Assembly (NCBI GenBank): GCA_963854735.1
Contig: OY978104.1
Location: 310,001-374,000 of the forward strand
Direction of reading: 5' to 3'
DNA: 64,000 nt
Source of the DNA: Marvania coccoides
Lineage: Eukaryota > Chlorophyta > Trebouxiophyceae > Chlorellales > Chlorellaceae
Position numbers and translations under genes: made by a program
Shown: piece by piece, positions 1-10,835 of the stretch
How positions within the stretch are numbered: the stretch's first letter is position 1
How the letters are laid out: each line of letters opens with the position of its first letter
The notes under the pieces: model-generated
Database searches by the model: none
The model's input: only the letters and a program-made list of their open reading frames with translations
What the model was told of the DNA's origin: nothing

Positions 1-150
1 CAGCTTGCTTTTTTTCGGCCCATCCAATTTTTTGGGGAAAAACTAATATTTATAATTTTCGGCGCTCGATAAAGAAGCAGTTTAAAAACAAACAGCGAGC
101 CATTTGGGTTTACAGCATATTCGCGCCGGCCAGATATCCTGTTCACAAAG

Positions 151-1349
151 ATGGCCGATGAGCAGATTGAACAACAACCCGAGCTCCCGAAGGAGGAAGC
201 TCCAGCTCCAGCTCCAGCTCCCGCCGCTGCTCCTGAGGAAGAGAAAAAGCCGACAAACCCTGACGAGAAGCCTGAACTGCCGCTGACCCCCGAGGACACG
301 AAGTTCAGGATGGGAGAGCTGGGTGCCACAATCATGTTCGAAAAAGTGCTCACCACCAGCGACTCTAGCGGCTCTGGCCGCATCGTCATCCCCAAGGTAC
401 ACACCACGCTTCATTCCACCCCCTCGCATGCCCCAACAAGGCTCTAGATCATTCACTTTCCACGGGTTTTCACTCACGTTTTTAGAGCGTCGCCGAAGCC
501 AACTTCCCCACTATTGAGGCTCAAACGGGGATGACGCTGCCCCTGATCGACGTGTTTGGATACACCTACGGCTTCCGCTACCGCTACTGGATCAACAACG
601 CCTCTCGAATGTACCTCATAGAGGGCACGCAGGAGCTGCAGCAGCGGTTCAAGCTTCAGGTCGGAGATGTCCTAGTGTTTGCACGCAAGCCAGAGGACCC
701 TAAAATCTACGTCTGCGGGCGCAAAGGCACCAAAGACGACACCTCCCGCCGCGCGCCCTCCAAGCGCTCCGCAGAAGGCGCTGCTCGCGCCAGAAAGGCC
801 ACGCGGCGAGCGGGGTCTGCTGCCGCCGCCGCTGCTGCTGCAGCCTCGGAAGACGGCGGGCACGGGTCGGATTACGGGGACGGGAAAGCGGATGGAAGTG
901 GGGACGGCGGCTCGCCCGGCGAGATGGCGGGGGACAGGGCTGATGGCCTGGCAGCGGCAGATAAAAAAGGAAAGGCGCCGGCGCCGGCAGCGGCCACTCG
1001 CAGCAAGCGGGTGCAGCAGCGGGTGCAGGAGGAGGCGGGGACAGACTTGCAGCACGGGACGTACACGTACTGGAACGGACTGAGCCTGCCAGCGAGGCGA
1101 GATGGCGTGTTTAGGGCTGTGCCGCCTGCCTCCGGCTTGCAAGGTTCTAAAGTGATGGCGCAGCACGGCTATTGGACTGCAGTGGTGTCGCTGGGCGGGG
1201 AGCTGTACCAGGCGTTCTTTGACAGCAGAGACCACGCGGCTGCGGCATACGAGGCAGCGCTGCAGACGGCAATTGTGCCATCGGTGCCGGCAGCGGCAGC
1301 GGCGGTGCCGCCTGTGGTGGCGTCAGCACCATTGTTGCCCATGACGTGA
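151..1349 (+). CDS. B3-domain DNA-binding protein with C-terminal AP2-like region
   Basis: Two exons, 151-396 and 486-1349, joined in phase 0 to give 369 aa; the GT-AG intron interrupts the B3 domain right after IVIPK. Residues 1-60 are acidic and Pro/Ala-rich. Residues about 62-163 form a B3 domain of the ABI3/VAL/LEC2 class (FEKVLTTSD, RIVIPK, NNASRMYLIEG, LQVGDVLVFAR), which in plants binds RY-type DNA elements. A low-complexity basic linker follows. Residues about 285-343 (GVFRAV, GYWTAVV, FFDSRDHAAAAYEAAL) resemble a degenerate AP2 domain: GVR-like start, YW/W positions and the terminal A-A-x-A-Y-x-x-A helix. A nuclear transcription regulator is inferred. Land-plant RAV proteins carry AP2 before B3, so the order here is reversed. 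The B3 call is firm; the AP2 call is by eye and less sure. Confidence 0.85.
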
Positions 1350-1610
1350 ATGAATGAATTGGGGGCGAATAATATATATGTGTGTTTCCTGCTTTGTAAT
1401 GCCTTGGTTGATGTTAAAAATATGTACTTTTTCAAAACGAGGCGTCGGTACATAAAATTTGGCAATTTTGCTGGATTATTAGCTCTTTAAAAAATCATGT
1501 AAACTGTTAAAACGAGTGGGTACAGCCTGAAAGTGCACGAGACGGCGATTAGCCCGGGAACGAGAGACAAATGCAATGAAATAATCAAATAAAACTACTA
1601 GCAAAGAGAT

Positions 1611-2548
1611 ATGGGAGACAAAAAGCGGCCCGAAAAGTCGCTAGGATGGTTAACCGAGAGTGCTGTGCAGCCTAAAAAGCGCAAAGAAATTCAAGGTGCT
1701 TTTAATTTTATTTTCAAATCCTTTGCATCCTCTTTTTCCAACTCTTGAACACGCTTTCTCGCTTCGTACAGGCGTGGGTGGCTCAAGCCTGCTCGCATTG
1801 AAGTCTCAGGTCTTCAAAAAGCAGGAGGAGATTGGCGGCAGGGGAGAAGCAGGGGATGCAAAGCGGCCCCGACAAGTGCCAAGCATGGCTTCTGTGCTGC
1901 ATCGTAGCAACGCAGGAGTGGCTGAACGAGACCAGAGAGACAGGCTCGATATCAAGGTCCGTTTCTCTCACGCTCTTCTTACAATCTATCCGGCATGAAC
2001 CTCATTTCTTTCAACTGACGAGTATAAATGGCAATTCACCCCTCCTCCTCTGTATTGTGTGCTTGTAGGCTCCCAGCGACCGTTTGGCCGACAGCCGGGC
2101 CGCTCTGGAGCGCAAGGCGGCGCTCTACCACCGCTTTGTCTCTGGCCAAGGCAGCGCTGCTGAAGCCGAGCAGTATGAAGTCGATTTTTTAAAGAAAGAA
2201 CCAGCATGGACTGGAATTGAGGCGGGCAGGGGTGGTGGCGGCGTAGGGTATGAGGGCGGAAATGATGGAAGAGAAAGGGAGAGAGAGGCGTGGGCAGCTG
2301 AAGTTCAGGCGGGGATTCACGCTGAAGAAGCGGGTGACAAACGCAAGGAGCTGATAGAACAAGTGGCGGAGGAGACGGCGGAAGGGAGGGAGAAGGCGGC
2401 GGCAGCGAGGGAAGAGAAGCAGTCGGCGGAGGCGCGGAAGCGTGAGCGGTTGAAGCAGGCGTTTCTGAGGAAGCGGCTCGAAGCTGCCAAGGCGCAGCAA
2501 CCGCAGGCAACAGGGGTAGCAGCGGCAGGAGGAGCGGAAAAGAAGTAA
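1611..2548 (+). CDS. CCDC174-like coiled-coil nuclear protein
   Basis: Three exons: 1611-1695, 1772-1956, 2069-2548 (249 aa); phases 1 and 0 close correctly. The N-terminal half follows the CCDC174 family plan: GSSLLALKSQVFKKQEE, then a Pro-Ser segment and a SNAGVAERDQRD stretch (compare NVGVSNRAEKD in animals), then ALERKAALYHRFVSG, equivalent to the EKAKLYEKMTKG region. Residues about 165-240 are highly charged and helical (predicted coiled coil), ending in a basic Lys/Arg segment. Animal CCDC174 is nuclear and linked to spliceosome/EJC factors; a role in RNA processing here is inferred from family only. The protein is shorter than vertebrate members (about 467 aa) and lacks their C-terminal half. 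The start was chosen as the ATG preceding a basic MGDKKRPEK segment. Confidence 0.7.
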
Positions 2549-2718
2549 CCTGATTTTGATTCTGTTTATTCTTTGCATTTAATGCGTATGGCGAGTTTTG
2601 GGTCTTTAGATAAAAATTAGGAAGAAATTAATTGTTCGTCAGATCTGGATTTCTCAACCTCTCTTCTAAGAGGTTGCGCTCAAAATTGGGGGGCTATTGA
2701 AAAGGGAAAGAAAGCCTT

Positions 2719-3041
2719 TTATCGGCTGTGCGCCTTTGGAATATTGAGCTTTATGTTTTTCTCTGCTGCCTGCCTCTCAAGCTCCTCGCCCAGCGCCTTC
2801 AAGAACTCTTCCCTCTCCTCCCTGCTCTCCCCCAAGCGCTGCGCCTCAAGGTCCACCACCCTGTAAAAGAGAGCGAGAGCAACTTTAGATTAATAACCTA
2901 TAGGAGAGATGGTGTAAAACAATAGAACTCTTACTTTTCGTAAAATCCAGTCTTCAGCATGAACATTTCCATGCCAGCCCCCAAACAAAAGCAGGGAACG
3001 GCGATTTTCAAGTAGAAATTTACCCCAGAGGAGGATGCCAT
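2719..3041 (-). CDS. Small single-helix membrane protein, unrecognised
   Basis: Two exons on the minus strand, 3041-2935 and 2860-2719, give 82 aa; the phase-2 GT-AG intron restores frame exactly. Residues 8-28 (FYLKIAVPCFCLGAGMEMFM) form one hydrophobic helix, followed by KTGFYEKV and then a charged amphipathic helix (LEAQRLGESREEREEFLKAL, then EELERQAAEKN). The architecture of a short N-tail, one helix and a soluble coil suits small inner-membrane assembly factors or accessory subunits of mitochondria or plastids, but I do not recognise the family and assign no reaction. It converges with the CCDC174-like gene (170 bp apart) and diverges from the E2 gene. The regular splice sites and coil-like C-terminus argue that it is real. 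Confidence 0.6.
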
Positions 3042-3586
3042 TTCGCTTTGAACTCTACTAGTTTGTTTTCCGCTGGGCGAGTTGTTAATTCCCAGGTCCA
3101 CCCTGCCACCCCACGGTCCGAAATGCGAGTTGGCGGTGGTCCAATTCCTCAAATATCTCGTTCTGGGAGTTCTACAGCCAGCGCCACGATCCTGATCACA
3201 CTCTCTGGTATTGGTTCTGGCTGTTAAATTGTCCGCTGCCTCAGGCTGCTAAAATTGAGGAGGTTTCGACAGTCGCCTGTGCCAGTAAACACCCAAAGCC
3301 TGTGAGCGCCGTGGAGCCGCGCTACCAGCAGCAGGAGAATTTGAATGTTTTGGCAGATAAATAAACAGTTTGCGGATGGCGAAAAACCTCGCGCTGGGAA
3401 GTTTCGAAGGAAGAAAATCAAAAAATTGCGAGGCTGGACTACTACACGCATCGCCAACGCTGCGGAGTTTATACCCTTGATTATCTAAAAATATTGCACT
3501 GCGATCATTGTTTAGCGGGTTGCACGGACAGAGGTGACAGGCCGATTTTGATTGAAAGGACTTGACACAGCAGCAGCAGCGGAGAA

Positions 3587-4279
<693 letters not shown>

Positions 4280-4748
4280 AGGGGAAATCCCGGCAGTGAT
4301 ATAATCCCGGCAGTGATAAAATCCGGTCAGTAGATGGGAGAGTAGGCGAGCATTAGACAATGGGTGGGACTGGCGAGTACTGAGGTGTATTTTACGTTAA
4401 AAAAATGCTAATGAAAGAGTGAGCAGGGAGAGGGAGCCAGTAGTTTTTTGGCCTGATTTCTCGCCCTCCTTTTACTTTTAAATGAGCACTGTTTTCATTT
4501 TTTAGGGGCTTCAGTAGCTCGCATTATCTCTCTCTCGATGTAAATGTAGTTACAAATGAAATTCTTGGATAGAAACAACTGTCAAAATAAGAGGGACACG
4601 TCAAACTGCTACCACTGGTTCTTACGCACGTCAACTCAAGTGCTACAGTAAAAACTAAAAGAAGAAAGAAAAAGAAGTATATATAGAGAAAAAAGGGGTG
4701 GTCTACAAAATCCATTCGACACCTTTATTTTTGTTCTAGTGTAAATGC

Positions 4749-6421
4749 TCAAATCAGCTTTCCGAGCTCGTTCTTTTTCCGCAACGCCCTTCCTCCTGCC
4801 CACACCATGCCATCCACGATGCCAGACACAGTGAAAATTCCGCCGATGATGGCGCAGGCAGAGGTGAGGAACGTCGCAAAGGAGCGCCGCTGCTCGATGT
4901 AACGCACCTTGATGGGGCTCAGGTCGTAGAAGAAAAATACGCCCTGTGGAATAAGGAGCGCAGAGCGGGGCAAATGGGTAATAATGGCCAAAATTGGGGG
5001 AAATAAATGAATATTAAAAAAAAAAAAACTCACCGAGAGCTGCTGCTGCACTGCGCCCTGGATGGGCTCCTTGAAGTGCTCGGTGACCGAGTACTGGTTG
5101 CTGTAGATCGTGGAGTTTGCGAGCGTGGTGTATGACGTGGGCACCACCTTCAAAAAGTATTGGAAAACGCCGCCAGCCGGGATCCCCGCTGCGTCTGGCG
5201 GCGCGTTCAGCTCCTTCTGCTGCACCTTGACCCCATCCAGCGGATTCCTCAGACCCTGCGGGAAAAAGCGAAAAAGTAAATTAGTGCACACGTTATTTCC
5301 TAAGGCATTCTAGTTCATGCGAGTATAGGTAAATGCGGTCCCATTTCCCTGCCTTCACGGCTAAAACCCTCCCCAGCGAATCAAATACTTTCAATACATA
5401 CACCGCCCACTCTATCCTCCAAACGGCACCGCTATTCTTTTTAATACTTTCAATTCTTTCTCACCGGGTACTCCTGCCCGAACGCCATTTTGTCGATCTT
5501 GTGAGTAAAATCGAAGGTAGCCTCCCCCGCAAACGGCGCCAGCTCGTGGATGTGCATGTTGCCCTGCTGGTACGACCGCCCAGGCGCAAAATGAATGTTG
5601 CCCGCCACCTTGTTGATCCCCAGATCGCCGTACACTCGGCAGCCTTCACCTTTCTGGCCTTTCAGCTCTTCCAGGTAGCCCTCTCCCTTGCAAATCTCCA
5701 CCCGATCGTGCGGCAGCGCCCACGCTTTCGCCCGGTAGGCTTCCCGCACCTCTGTGCACGAGTTACAGCACTTGTGAGTCTCGTCCTCTGCGCCGTAGCA
5801 GCTCCCGCACTCGTTGCCGTGCTCGTCCAGCCTTTTCTCGTGTGGGGAGGCGTCGTCGTCGTTGTGGGGCCCCACTGCGTGCTTCACAGGGTCGTGCTCC
5901 ACCAGCACGCGTCCCGTGGAGTCCATTCGCTGCTTGAAGACGTTATGGTCGACGTCTAGATGAGTTTCGCCGCTGACGTCCATGGCATCCACGCTGATCC
6001 AGCTGCACGGCATCTTGGGGAAGGTGACGTCGAACTGCAGGCGAAGGCAGCAGGAGATCGGTGTGAGAATTAGAAGGGAAAAAAATGAGTGAAACACACA
6101 GAATTGGAGAGATGGCGAAAGGGGCACGAGGACAGCGAGGGATAGAGAGGGCGAACGTACGTGGATCTGAATTGTTTCGCCTCTTGAGGTGTCCACCGAC
6201 AGCTCGTTAACGGTGCGCATCTTGATGTAGAGCCCCAGCTCGGAGAAGAACAAAATCACCATGAAAACAGCTGCGACGATGGTAATGACTCCGCCAGACA
6301 CCGAGCGGTGAAAAAATTCTGCAGCTTCTTCGCGTTGTTTGGGGAACGCATCCAGCGCTTTCAACTTTGATGTCCAGTCGCTGTTGGCATTCGTTCGATC
6401 TCTCATACTATTATACGCCAT
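4749..6421 (-). CDS. ERV46: ERV46/ERGIC3-type COPII vesicle cargo receptor subunit
   Basis: Four minus-strand exons, 6421-6161, 6034-5465, 5255-5034 and 4943-4749, give 415 aa with all junctions in phase 0. It cycles between ER and Golgi as part of the Erv41-Erv46 receptor that retrieves soluble ER residents. An N-terminal cytosolic segment and helix (about residues 43-66, GGVITIVAAVFMVILFFSEL) are followed by the lumenal domain with FDVTFPKMPCSWISVDAMD. The Cys-rich signature CGSCYGAEDETHKCCNSC marks the Erv46 rather than the Erv41 branch. The C-terminal helix (SFATFLTSACAIIGGIFTVS) follows GVFFFYDLSPI. The short Lys-rich tail fits ER retrieval. Its likely partner, an ERV41-type gene, lies at 31221-32877. 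Confidence 0.93.
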
Positions 6422-6636
6422 CGTGCCCCCCTTTTCCGGCCAGCCAGGCCCCTAGAATAATAACTTAGATATCACAATTATACACAAAAATAAGAACAAC
6501 AAGCGGTGAAAACATGGTTCATGGTCACAGACAAGGAGAAGAAGGGGGGAAGAAACACCACAGCTGCATGCAAAAAATCATAATAAAAAATCTGAAGCCA
6601 CCTTAGCCCGAACATCCCAGAGAGAATCTCTTTCTC

Positions 6637-9169
6637 TCAAGCCCCATTCCGGCCAGCAACGCTGGGCGGTAAAAGTGATGCGGCCTCGGGCCCGGCTGGC
6701 GTGGGATTTTCTTTCTCCAGCAGGTAGACTGCGCCGATGAGGATGTAGGTCACCACCAGCTGCAGCCCCAGGATCCAGTTTGAGGTGCCGTCGCTGGACA
6801 CAAAGTAGGCCAGGATGACAGACACAGTCATCATCAGCACGGCAAACCTGCAAAAAGAAAGGAAAAAGAAAGAAATAAGAAAAAGAGGAGTTGCCGAAGT
6901 AAGGATATACACCAGGCATCACGAAATGGGATCATAATTCGAATCGAATTGCGCCACCAAGGAGAACGATGAAAATCTCGGCAAAAACAAAAACAAAAAA
7001 CGCAATCGTAATTCGCTCCTCCTTATGATGTCGATAAGTATTTAAACTTGAGATAAACGTACGGGTCAAAGTCCAGGGTCAGTTCCTTGCCCAGCGCCCA
7101 GCCGCACAGCACTGTCACTGGCAGCACAAAAGTGGCGATTTGAATGGAGGACCCCAGGGCCACAGAAATGGCCAGCCCCATCTTGTTCTTCACCGCCACG
7201 AACACCGCGGTGATGTGCTCCGCCGCGTTGCCCGCAATCGGCAGCACGATGAGCCCCAGGAACGCTTGATTAATCCCCGAGGAGGCAGAAACAGCCTCGA
7301 TGGCGCCAGTGAGGTACTCTGAGCACACCGCTACGGTGACAGTGATCACAGACAGCGCGAAAATAGCGCCGGAGAGGGACAGGTGTGGCACGTCCGGCCC
7401 TTCTTCGTCTGGGGAGACGTTGAGATCTCCGGAGGAGGAGGAGGTCGCAAGGAAGTTGCCGCCGCTGGATGCGAGGTCCAGCGCCATTTGGGACTCGGAG
7501 GTGAGGGAGTCGGCGTGAGTTTTGAGCTGGAAGTATAAGTAGCAGCAGTACCTGCAAACAGCGAGACGAAAAAGGAATAAAGAGTGGCGGTGAAAAACTC
7601 GACACGGAAAAAAAAAAGTGGGGTGCTGTCAAGTTGAAGATGAGCTTTCCTAAGGGATGCAAGCGAAATAATGCAAGCCGCTTGAAAACCAAAAATATGA
7701 AACAATTCGAATGGGGGAGGGGGGGGAGTTTCAATAACTTGCTGTTAGGGTTTCAACAAAATAGAGCTATAGCTTACGTCATGATGAGGAGGAGGGCGAT
7801 GGCGTGGGAGAGGTTGAGCAGAGCGCCCCTGGTCATGACCTCCTTTCCATAGATCGACTTGGCGGCAGAAGGGATGATGATAGCAATAGCCGACAAAAAC
7901 AGCATGCAAGAAGAAACCTTATTGGCCAGCATGTTGAACCGCTGCTGCTTGTGCTTGAACCCGCCGAACAGGAAGCAGCACCCCAGCACGAGCAGCAGGT
8001 TGGAAAGAATGGAACCGATGAGAGATGCCGCCACAACTTCGTACAGCCCACGGGACAGGGCTGCGATGCCCAGGATCATCTCCACGACGTTGCCAAAGGT
8101 CGCGTTCAGCAGCCCGCCGATGGTGTCCTGGAATTCAATGCAGGAGAGAGGGCGATGAAAATAAACGCAATGATGAAGTTATCTCTCAGCAGCTTTTAAG
8201 AAAAGGATAAAGCACAGTTCATGTTGAACCAGCCATTCAAACGAAGTATTAGTGCGCGGATGTTTGAATGCGATGGTAAAAGGAGAGAAAACCAAGAGAA
8301 TGGCCATGCATTGGGTTATTTTGTGTGGTAGTAAATAAAAAATATTTCGAAATACTGCTGTCTGCAGGGCTGGACTCACCCCGAACCGCACCGCCAGGTC
8401 CTCCGTGATTTCCCCCAGGATGAGCGCCAGCGGCAGCAGCGCCATGAAATTTGCGAAGAAGACCAAATTGGCCGAGGCCCCGGTGGCGCCGGCAGCAATG
8501 CCAATGGGGATTGCCAGCAGCATGATGTTGAGGTACGAGCCCCACAGCATGCGCGCGAGGTGCACCGCGTCCGATTTGGGCGAAAATATGCCTGCAGAAA
8601 CGTTTAAACCCCTTTACATGCCCAAACCACACAGGAACGGGTCTTTCCATTGTTAAATACAGTGTTGACTCATTTTTACGACAATAAATAATGCGCTAAC
8701 CTGGATGGGGGGGAGGCTCTCTCGGGGAGGGCGCACCTGCCCCTCCTTCTGCCGTCGCCCCGTTGCCTTCGGTTGAATACTCCAGGTCATATGGAGACGT
8801 CGACAGCGTGAACAGAAACTTCTCGATGATGGAAGTGGACTTAGGGAGCGCCTCCGGCCGCGGCCGCAGCTCCTGCTCCTCGGGGACAGCCTCCATTTGA
8901 GTATCAACAACGCGATTTCTAGCCACGCGCCACAGTGCTGCGCCACTGCGGGGCGGGGTGCGGTCGGCAGGGGAGACGGCGGGCGCGGCGGTCTCCTGGC
9001 TGGCTTCGCTGTTGCCGTCGAAGGACTGGCGTTGGGATGCAGCAGGAGAGGCAGGAAGAGACTCTCCAGCCTCAGCGTCGGACAGCAGCGATTCGTTCAA
9101 GCTGTCGCGCACCGCGTTGCGCCACCGCGACTGCATTTTCAGGTTTCGGATCTGGCGACGTCGTTCCAT
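6637..9169 (-). CDS. CAX-like: CAX-type vacuolar cation (Ca2+)/H+ exchanger
   Basis: Five minus-strand exons: 9169-8701, 8591-8380, 8127-7778, 7551-7063 and 6847-6637 (576 aa); phases 1, 0, 2, 2 close exactly. It exchanges cytosolic Ca2+ or other divalent cations for protons across the vacuole or acidocalcisome membrane. Both signature alpha repeats are visible: GGLLNATFGNVVEMILGIAA in the first half and PIAGNAAEHITAVFVAVKNK in the second. About 11 hydrophobic segments can be counted, with an acidic, Ser-rich loop between the halves. The N-terminal extension of about 155 residues is Ser/Ala/Pro-rich and hydrophilic; in land-plant CAX proteins such a tail is autoinhibitory, and the same is only inferred here. 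It shares a 220-bp divergent promoter with the zinc-finger gene. Confidence 0.95.
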
Positions 9170-9389
9170 AGCGACGCGATTTGAATTTCACCCAAACCCA
9201 ATTGCCCGATTTGAAAATTTATTATTAGTTTTTTTTGTATGGTGCGTGCGGGGGCGTTGAACTATGATTGGATCGACATGAGGCCTTGGAATGGCCTTCG
9301 AAAAACAATGGGAATTGTAATTAATATGAATGGTTTCACCATGGTAGCACCATTCCGTATTTTCTTGTGGGCCGAACTGTATTTGCATA

Positions 9390-9953
9390 ATGCCCTCTTC
9401 TATCAGCAGGGTTTCAATAATTCCTACAAATAATGCACGTTTCCATGGCGCCTCCAGTTCAAGCTCCAAAATTTCCGTCATGGTGATTTCAAGATCGAAC
9501 AGTTCTCAGCACAGAAATATGGCCTGCAGCGTTGCGCACGTGCATCATAGTCGCCGGGCTGTTATATCGCGATCATCCGCCAGCAGAGCACCCCTCCCTT
9601 CGTTTCACTATTGTCCTCTCTGCGGCACTGGCGTTGGAATTTTGCCATGCCCAAAATGCCAAGGCGCAGGCCGCGTTCCCTACCAAACCGGCGGCAGCAG
9701 ATCCGCCCTGAAAATGACCACCGCCAAGTGCAAGCTCTGCAACGGAATGGTGAGGCAACTGAAAATAAACTCGCTATTATCATTTCCGCAGGAGTTGAAA
9801 GTCTATGGCTGTTTTTTGCCGCAGGGCAAGGTCCCGTGCGTGTTGTGCGCCGGGCATGAGCTTCATCTGCCGCCACCTCAGCCTTTTCGCTCTTCTGCTG
9901 CCGAGTCTGGCGACTGGGACCCGTCAGAAAGCGAAATCGAATTGAGCGAGTGA
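9390..9953 (+). CDS. DnaJ-type zinc-finger protein, plastid BSD2-like
   Basis: Two exons, 9390-9749 and 9825-9953, give 162 aa after splicing. Four CxxC motifs of the DnaJ zinc-finger type are seen: CPLCGTGVG, CPKCQGAG, CKLCNGMGK (formed only by splicing) and CVLCAG. There is no J domain. The N-terminal region of about 75 residues is Ser/Arg-rich with almost no acids, as in chloroplast transit peptides; an alternative start lies at Met 44. Plant relatives (BSD2, LQY1 and similar) act as plastid chaperones for Rubisco or photosystem assembly. The 75-nt intron has good GT-AG sites, is a multiple of three and contains no stop, so an unspliced mRNA would encode a 187-aa form with 25 extra residues inside the third zinc motif. 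Confidence 0.8.
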   Translation: MPSSISRVSIIPTNNARFHGASSSSSKISVMVISRSNSSQHRNMACSVAHVHHSRRAVISRSSASRAPLPSFHYCPLCGTGVGILPCPKCQGAGRVPYQTGGSRSALKMTTAKCKLCNGMVRQLKINSLLSFPQELKVYGCFLPQGKVPCVLCAGHELHLPPPQPFRSSAAESGDWDPSESEIELSE

Positions 9954-10835
9954 TGCACCGCTGATTTGACCGAAAGTAATGCTTACATACGCATTACGCC
10001 CCCAAAATGTGAGTGTTGCCTTCCATTTCCACATTAGTTCGATGTTTGTCAACTTTGTAGAGTGATTGGAGCTTGTTAAGCTCGCAATTTATTTGAATCG
10101 GCGGGAAGGTGCAGCGTCGGCCTGAGCAATGGCAGGCGCGCAGAAAGGACCCAGCCAACAGCAGGCAGGCTCTGCCGATGCGACCTCTCTTAACTGCACG
10201 CGCGTGAAATTTGGCACGGCAGACAGAAACGGGCCGTACAGTTAACTATTTTCTTAATTTTCTGTTTCAGCGGAAATTAGGAGAAACAATGTATTCTTCA
10301 TTATTTTCAATTGCAATGCTTTGCAGGAGGGCGTGAATTGGTTCTGCGACCACCTCTTGCCACGTCGGGGTTTGGATCTGCTGCTAGTAAAATGGCGAGA
10401 GTTGGATTCCCGCGTCGGAGGCCAAAGTGGCGGAAAAAGTGCATGGAAAACGAGGCATCTGGAAGGTGGGTATTGCAGAGGCTACTGTGGACTCCCCGCC
10501 GGGGGAAGCGTTGTGGGGGGTAGGCAGAGAGTTGAGGGATGGAATGCAAAGGCCAACCACCCGGCAGCGCAAGTTAATTAGCATCTGGAATCCGAACGCA
10601 TTCCCAAGCCGGTTAAGGGATGGAATTCCAGTATGTAAATCGGAAAAACTTATATTTTTACTAAGGAATGCATCGGCACCCCACGGGGACCGGGAATTTT
10701 GAATTTTTTACTCCCGCCAAAAATCGTCCCGCGTTGTTCGGCATACGCGGAAATTGCCGCAAGTCGGGCAAACTAAACTAGAAATAGGTTATAAACATAG
10801 ATCCAGAGGTGGGAATCGTGCGAACCGACTGATAG
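9954..10835. other. Spacer without a confident gene
   Basis: This 880-bp stretch holds the 3' UTR of the zinc-finger gene and the promoter of the RCC1-like gene. A 38-codon ATG frame lies at 10129-10245 on the plus strand, and a second open segment (about 10326-10470, rich in Arg/Lys) could be joined to it by a weak GT-AG intron. Neither matches a family I know, so no gene is called. Confidence 0.4.

Noticed and set aside
5333..5959. Plus-strand 208-codon frame
   Set aside because: Opposite exon 2 of ERV46, whose Cys-rich signature is unambiguous.
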